Shown here: one piece after another, positions 47,400-55,185 of the stretch
Layout of the letters: each line of letters starts with the position of its first letter
Position numbering within the stretch: position 1 is the stretch's first letter
Source of the DNA: Pithys albifrons albifrons
Lineage: Eukaryota; Chordata; Aves; Passeriformes; Thamnophilidae
Reading direction: 5' to 3'
DNA: 64,000 bases
NCBI RefSeq assembly: GCF_047495875.1
Contig: NC_092497.1
Span: forward strand, 30,442,781-30,506,780
Made by a program: the position numbers and the translations under genes
Notes under the pieces: model-generated
Told to the model about the DNA's origin: nothing
The model's database searches: none
The model's input: the letters and a program-made list of their open reading frames with translations, nothing else

Positions 47400-47490
47400 T
47401 GTGAGAAATAAAAAGAGAGGGTTCGTTGTGGGAGGTGTGGAAGGAAGGGGTTTTGGTTGATTTGAACAGCTGAATTAAAAGGTTCTGTGT
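47400..47490 (+). repeat. 3' LTR of the gammaretrovirus-like provirus, truncated to 91 bp
   Basis: Matches 39792-39882 with three differences, then stops matching abruptly after GGTTCTGTGT. The TATA, poly(A) and U5 parts are absent. The right part was removed by a deletion or rearrangement, not by a normal LTR end. Confidence 0.88.
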
Positions 47491-48812
47491 CACATTACAT
47501 TTCAATGAACAACTTGCATGTTCAACTGAGTGTCAATCACCCAACTTTGTTCATGACAAGCAGCATCTCTGCATTCCTTCCATGCATACTACAGGAGGCC
47601 CTTGGCCAGAGTAAGATCTTTGTTCCTTATGCACACATTACAGAGAAGTCTTGTTAGAGCTTAGTAGAGGTTATGCTAAGTTCAACACAAAAATTATTCT
47701 TTCCAATATGCAAATTCTATTCATTTCACCTCCAGCTCTTCCTCAGCCCTGTGGGTGCACATACTTTCAAACACAAATTCCACATTTCAGCTCTCAGAGC
47801 AACCTGTCAACAGCGGGCATAGAAAACCCAATGGCTCTGGTGTGAGAAGGAATGTTTGTAAAATTCTTGACTCCTCCTAACGTAGAACCCCAGAGTCAGT
47901 TTCCTATGCTCTGAAATGGCTTTCCTGTGCAGACCTAGTATGGCAAAAATTAACTTTATAGAGTAAACACATGTGAGAGCTCTGCCTTGCTCTTCATGGG
48001 GTGAGTATCCAGCAGCCTTTAAAAAGAACAGAAAATTTGATATGTTTCAAAAGCAGTAGCTGTGAAAAGAAAGCTAGAATTTCGATTGAATTCCTTGAAG
48101 CTCTATAATTCAAGGAATTAAACTTGATCATTTTATATGTTAAACCATGTTCCTACTGTTGCAAATGGCAATGGCCAAACATACATCATAAAAAATTATT
48201 TGAAGAAGACTTAAAAAGTTTTGTCTGACATAGAAAGAACATATTATTAATTATGAAAGCCTAACATATCAGAGAAAAGCTGTCCCTGCAGCTCAGTGTG
48301 GATTTCTGGAAACTGTTATGATAAGTTGTTTTAACCTTCTGAACAGAGGTTTTTGATAAGATGTTGAGAGAATTCAAATGTCTTTAACCATAAATTAGAC
48401 ATGCTTATAAAGTGGTGAGAAATTATTTCCTAGTGTTAAAGTAAATTTGTTACAAAAGTCTTTTGGTTTAAAGACAAATATTGGGACAGTTACTCCAATA
48501 AAGTAAACTCTCTTCCTTTTTATATGACCTTTCCTTTATTTGCTCACTACTGTGAGAGATAAAATGAGAGGAGGTATATGTGAAAAATTAACAGTTACAC
48601 TGACACGAAATATAGTCACAAAAAACACCACCAACAGAACAGTACAACTCAATAACAGAGGGAAAGATCAGTACCAGTTTTGCCCCAGCCCCAAACTAAC
48701 TCCCTTTTGTATACAGAAAAAAAATTAACTTTCCTCTTTTTCCCCCGGGGAGAACAAAGAACAAAATTAAGTCCATGGGAAAGAGGAGGCAAAGCAAAAC
48801 CTGGAAAACTAT
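47491..48812. other. Non-coding DNA; right part may be an older repeat split by the ERVL provirus
   Basis: Ordinary AT-rich sequence to about 48570. Positions 48570-48812, together with 55186-55470 on the far side of the provirus, are A/C-rich then CAG-rich and resemble the minus strand of an ERVL-type LTR in texture. No matching TSD was found, so this is not called as a feature. Confidence 0.35.
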
Positions 48813-48817
48813 CTCAT

Positions 48818-49505
48818 TGTCTCGGTTTGAGGGGAAAAACCAAAATGTTTTACCCACAAGCAGGGGAGGGGCCTCCTCCACAATAATCACACCACTCTTT
48901 ATCAAATTTAAGAAAAGGAATTTTAATACAAGAAGGATAACTGCTATATATATATATATATATATGTAAACAGACTAGTGCAACCCACTTCCCCAACACC
49001 ATAAGAGAAAAAAAAAAACAACAACGAAACCCAGCAGGTTTTCCTCCGGGAGAAAAGGTTATACTTAAGTGTCCTTGTCACAGCCCGGCTGGCTGCAGAG
49101 TGAGTTTCAGTCCCTCTCCAGCGAAACAGACGAGCAGTGGGCTTTCAGATGGACTCAGTCTCTTCCCCTGTGTTCCCCGTCCAAGAAGCAGAAAGGTACG
49201 AGCAACCAGCAGCAAATCCAAGGCAGGCAGCAGCACGGCAGGAAAAAGTAGTCCGAAGTAGGCAGCGGCAAGACAGCCAGGGAAAACCCCAGCAGTAACC
49301 AGCAGGGCAGCCTGCCTCCTTGGAGCCCCCACTCCCCCGTTCCGCCGAGCCAAGACTGAGAAGAGTATCCAAAAAAAAAAAAACCAAAAGAGACAAACCT
49401 GCCCCCACCCCAGCGATCACAGTTAACTGCTTCTTTTGTTAACCGCTGGCCTGGGCAGTTAAGTGGCAGGGGAGAGAATTTACATAATAATCCCAAACTA
49501 CAACA
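48818..49505 (-). repeat. 3' LTR of the ERVL-type provirus
   Basis: 688 bp. Read in sense (minus) it starts TGTTGTAGTTTGGG and ends AAACCGAGACA. An ATTAAA signal lies near 48930 and a TA-repeat at about 48941-48966. The + strand over this LTR gives several 60-90 codon ORFs that recur in the 5' LTR and are not genes. Confidence 0.95.
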
Positions 49506-49530
49506 TTATCCACCCCTAAATTCTCTTCCA
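49506..49530 (-). promoter_or_regulatory. Polypurine tract of the ERVL-type provirus
   Basis: On the minus strand a purine-rich run, GGAAGAGAATTTAGGGGTGG, ends a few bases before the 3' LTR. Confidence 0.7.
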
Positions 49531-49604
49531 TGCCGATACTCTACATTAAACTTAAATTTTCTTTCAAATAATTAAGTGTTTACAAATACAGTAATATGAG
49601 TCGT

Positions 49605-52600
49605 TTACCCAGAGATAAGTTCCCCTTGAGGTACACATCGTGTCTCTCCATCTTCCTGCATCACCCACCAGGTGGAACCAGATCCTTGAGCAAAGACAAC
49701 CCCACGAATGGGTTTGCCTTTGCCTGAGGCAGGGTTGATCCAGACTGTTTTCCCTAGCATGCCTCTCAGGTGTATTACAGGGACTTTGTCTCCATCTACA
49801 GTGTGAAGGGGTTCTGATTGGGCAGGGCCGGCTCGATTGACAGAGCCTCTAGTGTTGACTAGCCATGTAGCCTTTGCTAAGTGTTGATCCCAGTGTTTGA
49901 AAGTCCCTCCACCCAACGCCTTCAAAGTGGTTTTCAACAGTCCATTACACCGCTCAACTTTCCCGGCAGCTGGTGCATGGTAGGGGATATGATACACCCA
50001 CTCAATGGCATGTTCTCTCGCCCAGGTAGCAACTAAGCTGTTTTTTAAATGAGTTCCATTATCTGACTCAATTCGTTCTGGGGTGCCACGTCGCCACAGC
50101 ACTTGTTTTTCCAGGCCTAGGATGGTGTTCCGAGCAGTGGCGTGAGGCACTGGGTGTGTCTCCAGCCACCTTGTGGTTGCTTCCACCATGGTGAGCACAT
50201 AGCGCTTGCCTTGGCGGATCTGTGGCAGTGTGATGTAGTCAACCTGCCAGGCCTCCCCGTACTTATCCCAGCGTCCACCATACCACAGGGGCTTCACTCT
50301 CTTAGCCTGCTTAATGGCAGCACATGTCTCACAGTCGTGGATAACCTGAGAGATAATGTCCATGGTTAAATCCACCCCTCGGTCTCGTGCCCATTTATAA
50401 GTGGCATCTCTGCCCTGATGGCCCGAGGCATCATGGGCCCATCGAGCCAAGAACAGCTCTCCCTTGTGCTGCCAGTCCAGATCTGTCTGTGATACTTTCA
50501 CTTGCGCAGCTCGGTCTGCCTGTTGGTTGTTGAGATGTTCCTCATTGGCCCGATTTTTGGGCACGTGTGAGTCTACGTGGCGGACTCTCACAATCAGCTT
50601 CTCTATTCGGGTGGCAATATCTTGCCATATATCGGCAGCCCAGATGGGTTTCCCTCTGCGTTTCCAATTGGTTTTCTTCCATCGGTCTAACCATCCCCAG
50701 AGAGCATTGGCCACCATCCATGAGTCGGTGTAGAGGTAAAGCTTTGGCCATTTCTCTCGTTTAGCAATGTCCAGGGCCAACTGCACGGCTTTAAGCTCTG
50801 CAAACTGACTCGACCCACCTTCTCCTTCAGTAGCTTCTGCAACTTGTCGTGTGGGACTCCATACAGCTGCTTTCCATTTGCGATTAGTCCCTACAATGCG
50901 ACAGGAGCCATCGGTGAAAAGGGCGTAGCGTATTTCCTCTTTTGGCAATTGATTGTATGGTGGAGCTTCTTCCGCACGTGTCACCTGCTCTTCCTCTTCA
51001 TCTGCTAGACCAAAATTTTCACCTTCAGGCCAGTTTGTGATGATTTCCAGGATCCCAGGGCGATTTGATTTTCCTATACGGGCGCGCTGCGTAATCAGGG
51101 CAATCCACTTGCTCCAGGTAGCATCAGTGGCGTGATGTGTAGAGGCAGCCTGTCCTGACAACATCCACTTCAGCACTGGTAGTCGAGGTGCCAGAAACAC
51201 CTGTGCTTCTGTGCCAATCACCTCTGAGGCGGCTTGAACTCCTTCATAGGCGGCTAGGATCTCTTTCTCTGTGGGGGTATAGTTGGCTTCAGATCCTCTG
51301 TAGCCTCGGCTCCAGAATCCAAGTGGTCGGCCTCGAGTCTCACCAGGCACCTTCTGCCAAAGGCTCCAAGACAGGCCATTATTCCCGGCGGCGGAGTAGA
51401 GCATGTTCTGTATGTCTGGTCCTGTCCTGACTGGTCCAAGGGCTACAGCCTGAGCAATCTCATGCTTGATCTGGTCAAAGGCTTGTTGCTGCTCAGGGCC
51501 CCAGTGGAAATCATTCTTCTTACGGGTTACCAAGTAGAGAGGGCTTACGATCTGACTGTATGCTGGGATATGCATCCTCCAGAACCCTATGGCACCCAGG
51601 AAGGCTTGTGTTTCCTTTTTGCTGGTAGGTGGAGACATTGCTGTGATCTTATTGATGACTTCTGTTGGAATCTGACGGCGTCCATCCTGCCACTTCACTC
51701 CCAGGAACTGGATCTCTTGGGCTGGTCCCTTAACCTTACTCCGTTTGATGGCAAAGCCAGCTCCCAAAAGGATCTGGATGATTTTCTCTCCTTTCTGAAA
51801 AACCTCTTCTGCTGTGTCCCCCCACACAATGATGTCATCAATGTATTGCAGGTGTTCTGGAGCCTCACCCTTCTCCAGTGCAGTCTGGATCAGTCCATGA
51901 CAGATGGTGGGACTGTGTTTCCACCCCTGGGGTAGTCGGTTCCAGGTGTACTGCACGCCCCTCCAGGTAAAAGCAAACTGTGGCCTGCACTCTGGTGCCA
52001 GAGGAATGGAGAAGAACGCATTAGCAATGTCAATAGTGGCATACCACTTTGCTGCCCTGGACTCCAGTTCATACTGGAGCTCCAGCATGTCCGGCACAGC
52101 GGCACTCAGCGGTGGGGTAACTTCATTCAAGCCACGATAGTCCACAGTCAATCTCCATTCTCCATCAGACTTATGCACAGGCCAGATGGGGCTGTTGAAG
52201 GGTGAGTGGGTTTTGCTGACCACCCCTTGGCTCTCCAGTTCACGGATCATCTTATGGATGGGGATCACAGCATCACGGTTCGTTCGGTATTGCCGACGGT
52301 GCACTGTCGTGGTGGCAATTGGCACTTGCTGTTCCTCAACTTTCAACAGTCCAACAGCAGAAGGACTTTCTGAGAGACCTGGCAATGAGTTCAATTGTTC
52401 AATCCCTTCTGTCTGTACAGTGGCTATTCCAAAAGCCCATCTATGCCCCTTTGGGTCCTTAAAATATCCATTCCTGAGGTAGTCAATGCCCAGGATACAT
52501 GGGGCGGCTGGACCAGTCACAATGGGGTGTTTCTGCCAATCTCTCCCTGTCAAGCTCACTTCAGCTTCTAGCACAGTCAACTCTTGAGATCCCCCTGTCA

Positions 52601-52778
52601 CCCCAGAAATAGAAATAGTTTCTGAGCCCACATGTCCTGATGGCATTAATGTGCATTGAGCGCCAGTATCAACCAAAGCCTTATACTTTTGTGGGTCTGA
52701 TGTACCAGGCCATCGAATCCACACAGTCCAATAGACACGGTTGTCCCGTGCCTCTACCTGGCTAGAGGCAGGGCCCCT
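49605..52778 (-). CDS. pol: Protease-RT-RNase H-integrase polyprotein of the ERVL-type provirus
   Basis: Open from the codon after the gag UAG to the stop at 49605, in the gag frame. Residues here count from codon 52724. Protease has LVDTGAQ (active Asp 19) and ILGIDYL. RT has LPQGW and the YIDD catalytic box at 294-297, the ERVL signature. RNase H begins with FTDGSC (Asp 605), followed by the conserved Glu and YTDS. Integrase has an H-H-C-C zinc motif, then the catalytic triad Asp 829, Asp 888 and Glu 924, exactly DD35E, and a C-terminal domain rich in Trp/Val. No frameshift or stop was found. The protein would copy the RNA genome and insert the cDNA. Unlike mammalian ERV-L, no dUTPase follows integrase. 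There is no likely independent start, so expression should depend on readthrough of the gag stop. Confidence 0.95.
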   Translation of the reverse strand, partial: RGPASSQVEARDNRVYWTVWIRWPGTSDPQKYKALVDTGAQCTLMPSGHVGSETISISGVTGGSQELTVLEAEVSLTGRDWQKHPIVTGPAAPCILGIDYLRNGYFKDPKGHRWAFGIATVQTEGIEQLNSLPGLSESPSAVGLLKVEEQQVPIATTTVHRRQYRTNRDAVIPIHKMIRELESQGVVSKTHSPFNSPIWPVHKSDGEWRLTVDYRGLNEVTPPLSAAVPDMLELQYELESRAAKWYATIDIANAFFSIPLAPECRPQFAFTWRGVQYTWNRLPQGWKHSPTICHGLIQTALEKGEAPEHLQYIDDIIVWGDTAEEVFQKGEKIIQILLGAGFAIKRSKVKGPAQEIQFLGVKWQDGRRQIPTEVINKITAMSPPTSKKETQAFLGAIGFWRMHIPAYSQIVSPLYLVTRKKNDFHWGPEQQQAFDQIKHEIAQAVALGPVRTGPDIQNMLYSAAGNNGLSWSLWQKVPGETRGRPLGFWSRGYRGSEANYTPTEKEILAAYEGVQAASEVIGTEAQVFLAPRLPVLKWMLSGQAASTHHATDATWSKWIALITQRARIGKSNRPGILEIITNWPEGENFGLADEEEEQVTRAEEAPPYNQLPKEEIRYALFTDGSCRIVGTNRKWKAAVWSPTRQVAEATEGEGGSSQFAELKAVQLALDIAKREKWPKLYLYTDSWMVANALWGWLDRWKKTNWKRRGKPIWAADIWQDIATRIEKLIVRVRHVDSHVPKNRANEEHLNNQQADRAAQVKVSQTDLDWQHKGELFLARWAHDASGHQGRDATYKWARDRGVDLTMDIISQVIHDCETCAAIKQAKRVKPLWYGGRWDKYGEAWQVDYITLPQIRQGKRYVLTMVEATTRWLETHPVPHATARNTILGLEKQVLWRRGTPERIESDNGTHLKNSLVATWAREHAIEWVYHIPYHAPAAGKVERCNGLLKTTLKALGGGTFKHWDQHLAKATWLVNTRGSVNRAGPAQSEPLHTVDGDKVPVIHLRGMLGKTVWINPASGKGKPIRGVVFAQGSGSTWWVMQEDGETRCVPQGELISG

Positions 52779-52781
52779 CTA
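52704..52781 (-). promoter_or_regulatory. Candidate gag-pol UAG readthrough signal of the ERVL-type provirus
   Basis: The gag stop UAG (52779-52781) is followed by an 8-nt spacer, AGGGGCCC (52771-52778), then a perfect 8-bp hairpin: TGCCTCTA (52763-52770), loop GCCAGG (52757-52762), TAGAGGCA (52749-52756). The loop is complementary to CCTGGT at 52704-52709 (six pairs, one G-U), which could make a pseudoknot. Gag and pol are in one frame, so readthrough would suffice. Confidence 0.7.
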
Positions 52782-54437
52782 ACACTGATCCTGGTCATAG
52801 CGGTCAGAACCTTTTCTCGATGAGTACACCTGGCAGGTGCCCTCCTGTGGGTCAGATTCTTGCCCGTGGGAAACTGGGACTGCACTTACTCTCACTGACC
52901 TTCTTCCATTCTCCTTCAGTTCTTGTACTCGGGCTGCAAGGGCACGGGTGGGTTTCCCATCCCACCGTCCCATGTCTTCTCCATGTTTGGCCAGGAAGTA
53001 CCACATCTCAGTTCGTGAGGTCTGTCCACTTCCTCTGGCTGGGGGGCGTCTGGCTCTGACTTCAGAGGTTCTCATTCGCACTGGTGCCACTTGGAGACTT
53101 TCCCTAATTTCCTCTCTGATCGCTTTTACCTCTGCAGGCAGCGTCTTGAGACTCTCAACCAATGTCTCTACAGCAGAAATACGGGCCTGCATTGGGCTGT
53201 GGGTCATGCTTTCATATATCCGGAGCTTATTTGCTACTGCGCCCACTGTTTCATGGTTCTCTTCCCTATACATGGATGCCAGGAAATCGGTGTATTCAGC
53301 TGGCCCCGAGCGTGAAAGGTCCCACCACATATGTGGTGTGCATCTGACCTTGTCAGGGTCATTATTGGCTTGCCCACCTCTTCCAAAAAGCACGTCCATC
53401 ATTGCCATCTCCCTCAGACGTAAAATTCCTTCTTCCATCGTCTTCCAAGTCTTCCTAATATGATGTTCCTGCAGGATTTCTCTATAAACAAACTTCTCTC
53501 TTACACTCGTTAGAAGTCGTGCCCAGAGTGAAAGGGGCTTTGATTCCCTCACGAACACCTGTTCAATAGCCACGTCCTGGGCCAGAGCCCCCAAAAACCT
53601 GGCTTCAGCACCATCCAGTTGTAAGGTTTCACCCATAAGGTCCCAAACTCGGATCAACCAAGTCAGGATGGGCTCACCCGGGTGTCGAGCAATGTCTTTC
53701 CGCAAACTACGGAGATTATCAAATGACAATGACTCAGTGATGATCTCAGGCTCTGGGTCTGCTTGCTGTGGAGGTGCAGCAGCCCCCTCATCGTCTGCTG
53801 GATGGTCTAATTTGGTCTTATATTTCCTTTTCTGAATAGGGGCAACTTCCATAGGCTTGGCCTGTCCTCCTGGTTTAGCCTCATCCTTTTCTCCCTTCAC
53901 TGTGGCATCAGGGGTTTTATTCTCTCGCTTTTCCCCCTTCACTGGGCTAGGTTTCTGAATGCATTCTGGAAAAACCCTGGCCCTACCTTCAAACATTCTG
54001 TAAGCTGCAGGGATACAACCCTGCAGAAAAACCATAAAGAGCAAGATATCTCTGGCATCCAGGGAGAATTTAAACATCTCAAAAGCTGTTGTAGCAGACT
54101 TGAATGGGGAATGGACAAAGGGTTGGGAGAAGAGATTCCCCTTTGTTCCTTCCCAAGGGTCCGTACTATTATCACTGAATCCCCAGAGGTAGCAGCTTAG
54201 GTTGCGGCAGGAAAACAGCCTGGAGAGCACCACCCACATGACATCCAAAGGCATCGAATTCATGGCACCATAAATCCAGAGTAAGAACTCAATAATAATT
54301 GCGGCTATTTGAGTTTTGCTCATTGATTTGTTGATAAGACTTAAACCTGCCGCTCCTTTTGGCATGAATTTGTACCAACAAAAAGCCAATATATTATACA
54401 GGATGGTCCTGATGAACCCTAAGCTCAAGACCCACAT
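52779..54437 (-). CDS. gag: Gag of the ERVL-type provirus, with hydrophobic N-terminus
   Basis: 552 codons, open. ATG 54437 has a good context (CACCATG) and lies only 61 bases from the 5' LTR. Residues 1-24, 44-59 and 131-146 are hydrophobic and long enough to insert in or associate with a membrane. There is no Gly-2 for myristoylation. Residues about 165-230 are Lys/Glu/Pro-rich. The middle (about 235-330) holds an LRSLRKD, PGEPILTW and LGALAQD series shared with the older gag remnant at 12868-14200. The C-terminal third contains Arg-rich segments but no CX2CX4HX4C zinc knuckle. It ends Asp-Gln-Cys before UAG. Assignment as Gag rests on position and on this shared core, not on a classical capsid motif, and the N-terminal part is unusual. 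Confidence 0.85.
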   Translation of the reverse strand: MWVLSLGFIRTILYNILAFCWYKFMPKGAAGLSLINKSMSKTQIAAIIIEFLLWIYGAMNSMPLDVMWVVLSRLFSCRNLSCYLWGFSDNSTDPWEGTKGNLFSQPFVHSPFKSATTAFEMFKFSLDARDILLFMVFLQGCIPAAYRMFEGRARVFPECIQKPSPVKGEKRENKTPDATVKGEKDEAKPGGQAKPMEVAPIQKRKYKTKLDHPADDEGAAAPPQQADPEPEIITESLSFDNLRSLRKDIARHPGEPILTWLIRVWDLMGETLQLDGAEARFLGALAQDVAIEQVFVRESKPLSLWARLLTSVREKFVYREILQEHHIRKTWKTMEEGILRLREMAMMDVLFGRGGQANNDPDKVRCTPHMWWDLSRSGPAEYTDFLASMYREENHETVGAVANKLRIYESMTHSPMQARISAVETLVESLKTLPAEVKAIREEIRESLQVAPVRMRTSEVRARRPPARGSGQTSRTEMWYFLAKHGEDMGRWDGKPTRALAARVQELKENGRRSVRVSAVPVSHGQESDPQEGTCQVYSSRKGSDRYDQDQC

Positions 54438-54475
54438 GGTGCCACAAAATAGCAGTTATCCTTCTTTGTTTACAA

Positions 54476-54493
54476 GCCCCACGTTGGGCGCCA
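54476..54493 (-). promoter_or_regulatory. Primer binding site, lysine tRNA type
   Basis: TGGCGCCCAACGTGGGGC on the minus strand, five bases inside the 5' LTR. It equals the tRNA-Lys(1,2) primer site known from betaretroviruses and some lentiviruses. ERV-L was named for a leucine primer, so this is a departure. Confidence 0.9.
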
Positions 54494-54498
54494 AGAAA

Positions 54499-55180
54499 TG
54501 TCTCGGTTTGAGGGGAAAAACCAAAATGTTTTACCCACAAGCAGGGGAGGGGCCTCCTCCACAATAATCACACCACTCTTTATCAAATTTAAGAAAAGGA
54601 ATTTTAATACAAGAAGGATAACTGCTATATATATATATATATGTAAACAGACTAGTGCAACCCACTTCCCAACACCATAAGAGAAAAAAAAAACAACAAC
54701 GAAACCCAGCAGGTTTTCCTCCGGGAGAAAAGGTTATACTTAAGTGTCCTTGTCACAGCCCGGCTGGCTGCAGAGTGAGTTTCAGTCCCTCTCCAGCGAA
54801 ACAGACGAGCAGTGGGCTTTCAGATGGACTCAGTCTCTTCCCCTGTGTTCCCCGTCCAAGAAGCAGAAAGGTACGAGCAACCAGCAGCAAATCCAAGGCA
54901 GGCAGCAGCACGGCAGGAAAAAGTAGTCCGAAGTAGGCAGCGGCAAGACAGCCAGGGAAAACCCCAGCAGTAACCAGCAGGGCAGCCTGCCTCCTTGGAG
55001 CCCCCACTCCCCCGTTCCGCCGAGCCAAGACTGAGAAGAGTATCCAAAAAAAAAAAAACCAAAAGAGACAAACCTGCCCCCACCCCAGCAATCACAGTTA
55101 ACTGCTTCTTTTGTTAACCGCTGGCCTGGGCAGTTAAGTGGCAGGGGAGAGAATTTACATAATAATCCCAAACTACAACA
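54499..55180 (-). repeat. 5' LTR of the ERVL-type provirus
   Basis: 682 bp, the upstream LTR of the minus-strand provirus. Identical to the 3' copy except one substitution, a shorter TA repeat (54626-54643) and homopolymer lengths. Confidence 0.95.
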
Positions 55181-55185
55181 CTCAT

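Larger units (their letters stand above)
39792..47490 (+). mobile_element. Gammaretrovirus-like provirus (class I), heavily decayed
   Basis: A 5' LTR (569 bp), proline-tRNA primer site, long GC-rich leader, gag with Gly at position 2 and one zinc knuckle, a UAG between gag and pro in the same frame, pol of gammaretroviral type, no recognisable env, a polypurine tract and a 3' LTR truncated to 91 bp. Gag carries at least four extra stops and two frameshifts; pro-pol carries seven in-frame stops. No TSD can be scored because the right end is lost. Over the 91 comparable bases the LTRs differ at three positions. Confidence 0.88.
48818..55180 (-). mobile_element. Complete young ERVL-type provirus
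   Basis: A full LTR-gag-pro-pol-LTR element of 6,363 bp on the minus strand, bounded by a perfect 5-bp TSD, CTCAT (48813-48817 and 55181-55185). The LTRs (688 and 682 bp) differ by one substitution (CCAGCGATC against CCAGCAATC) plus length changes in a TA repeat and homopolymers. Gag (552 codons) and pro-pol (over 1,039 codons) are both open, in one frame and separated by a single UAG. RT carries YIDD, as ERVL elements do. There is no env and no dUTPase, and only 99 bp lies between the pol stop and the 3' LTR. This is the youngest element in the window and the only one that could still be retrotransposition-competent. Confidence 0.95.

Noticed and set aside
49078..49496. Minus- and plus-strand ORFs of 60-113 codons in the ERVL LTR, repeated at 54655-55189
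   Set aside because: They occur in both LTR copies because the DNA is the same, they overlap each other on both strands, and no known LTR-encoded protein matches.
50142..53463. Plus-strand ORFs of 60-208 codons across the ERVL provirus
   Set aside because: They are shadows of the intact minus-strand gag and pol.
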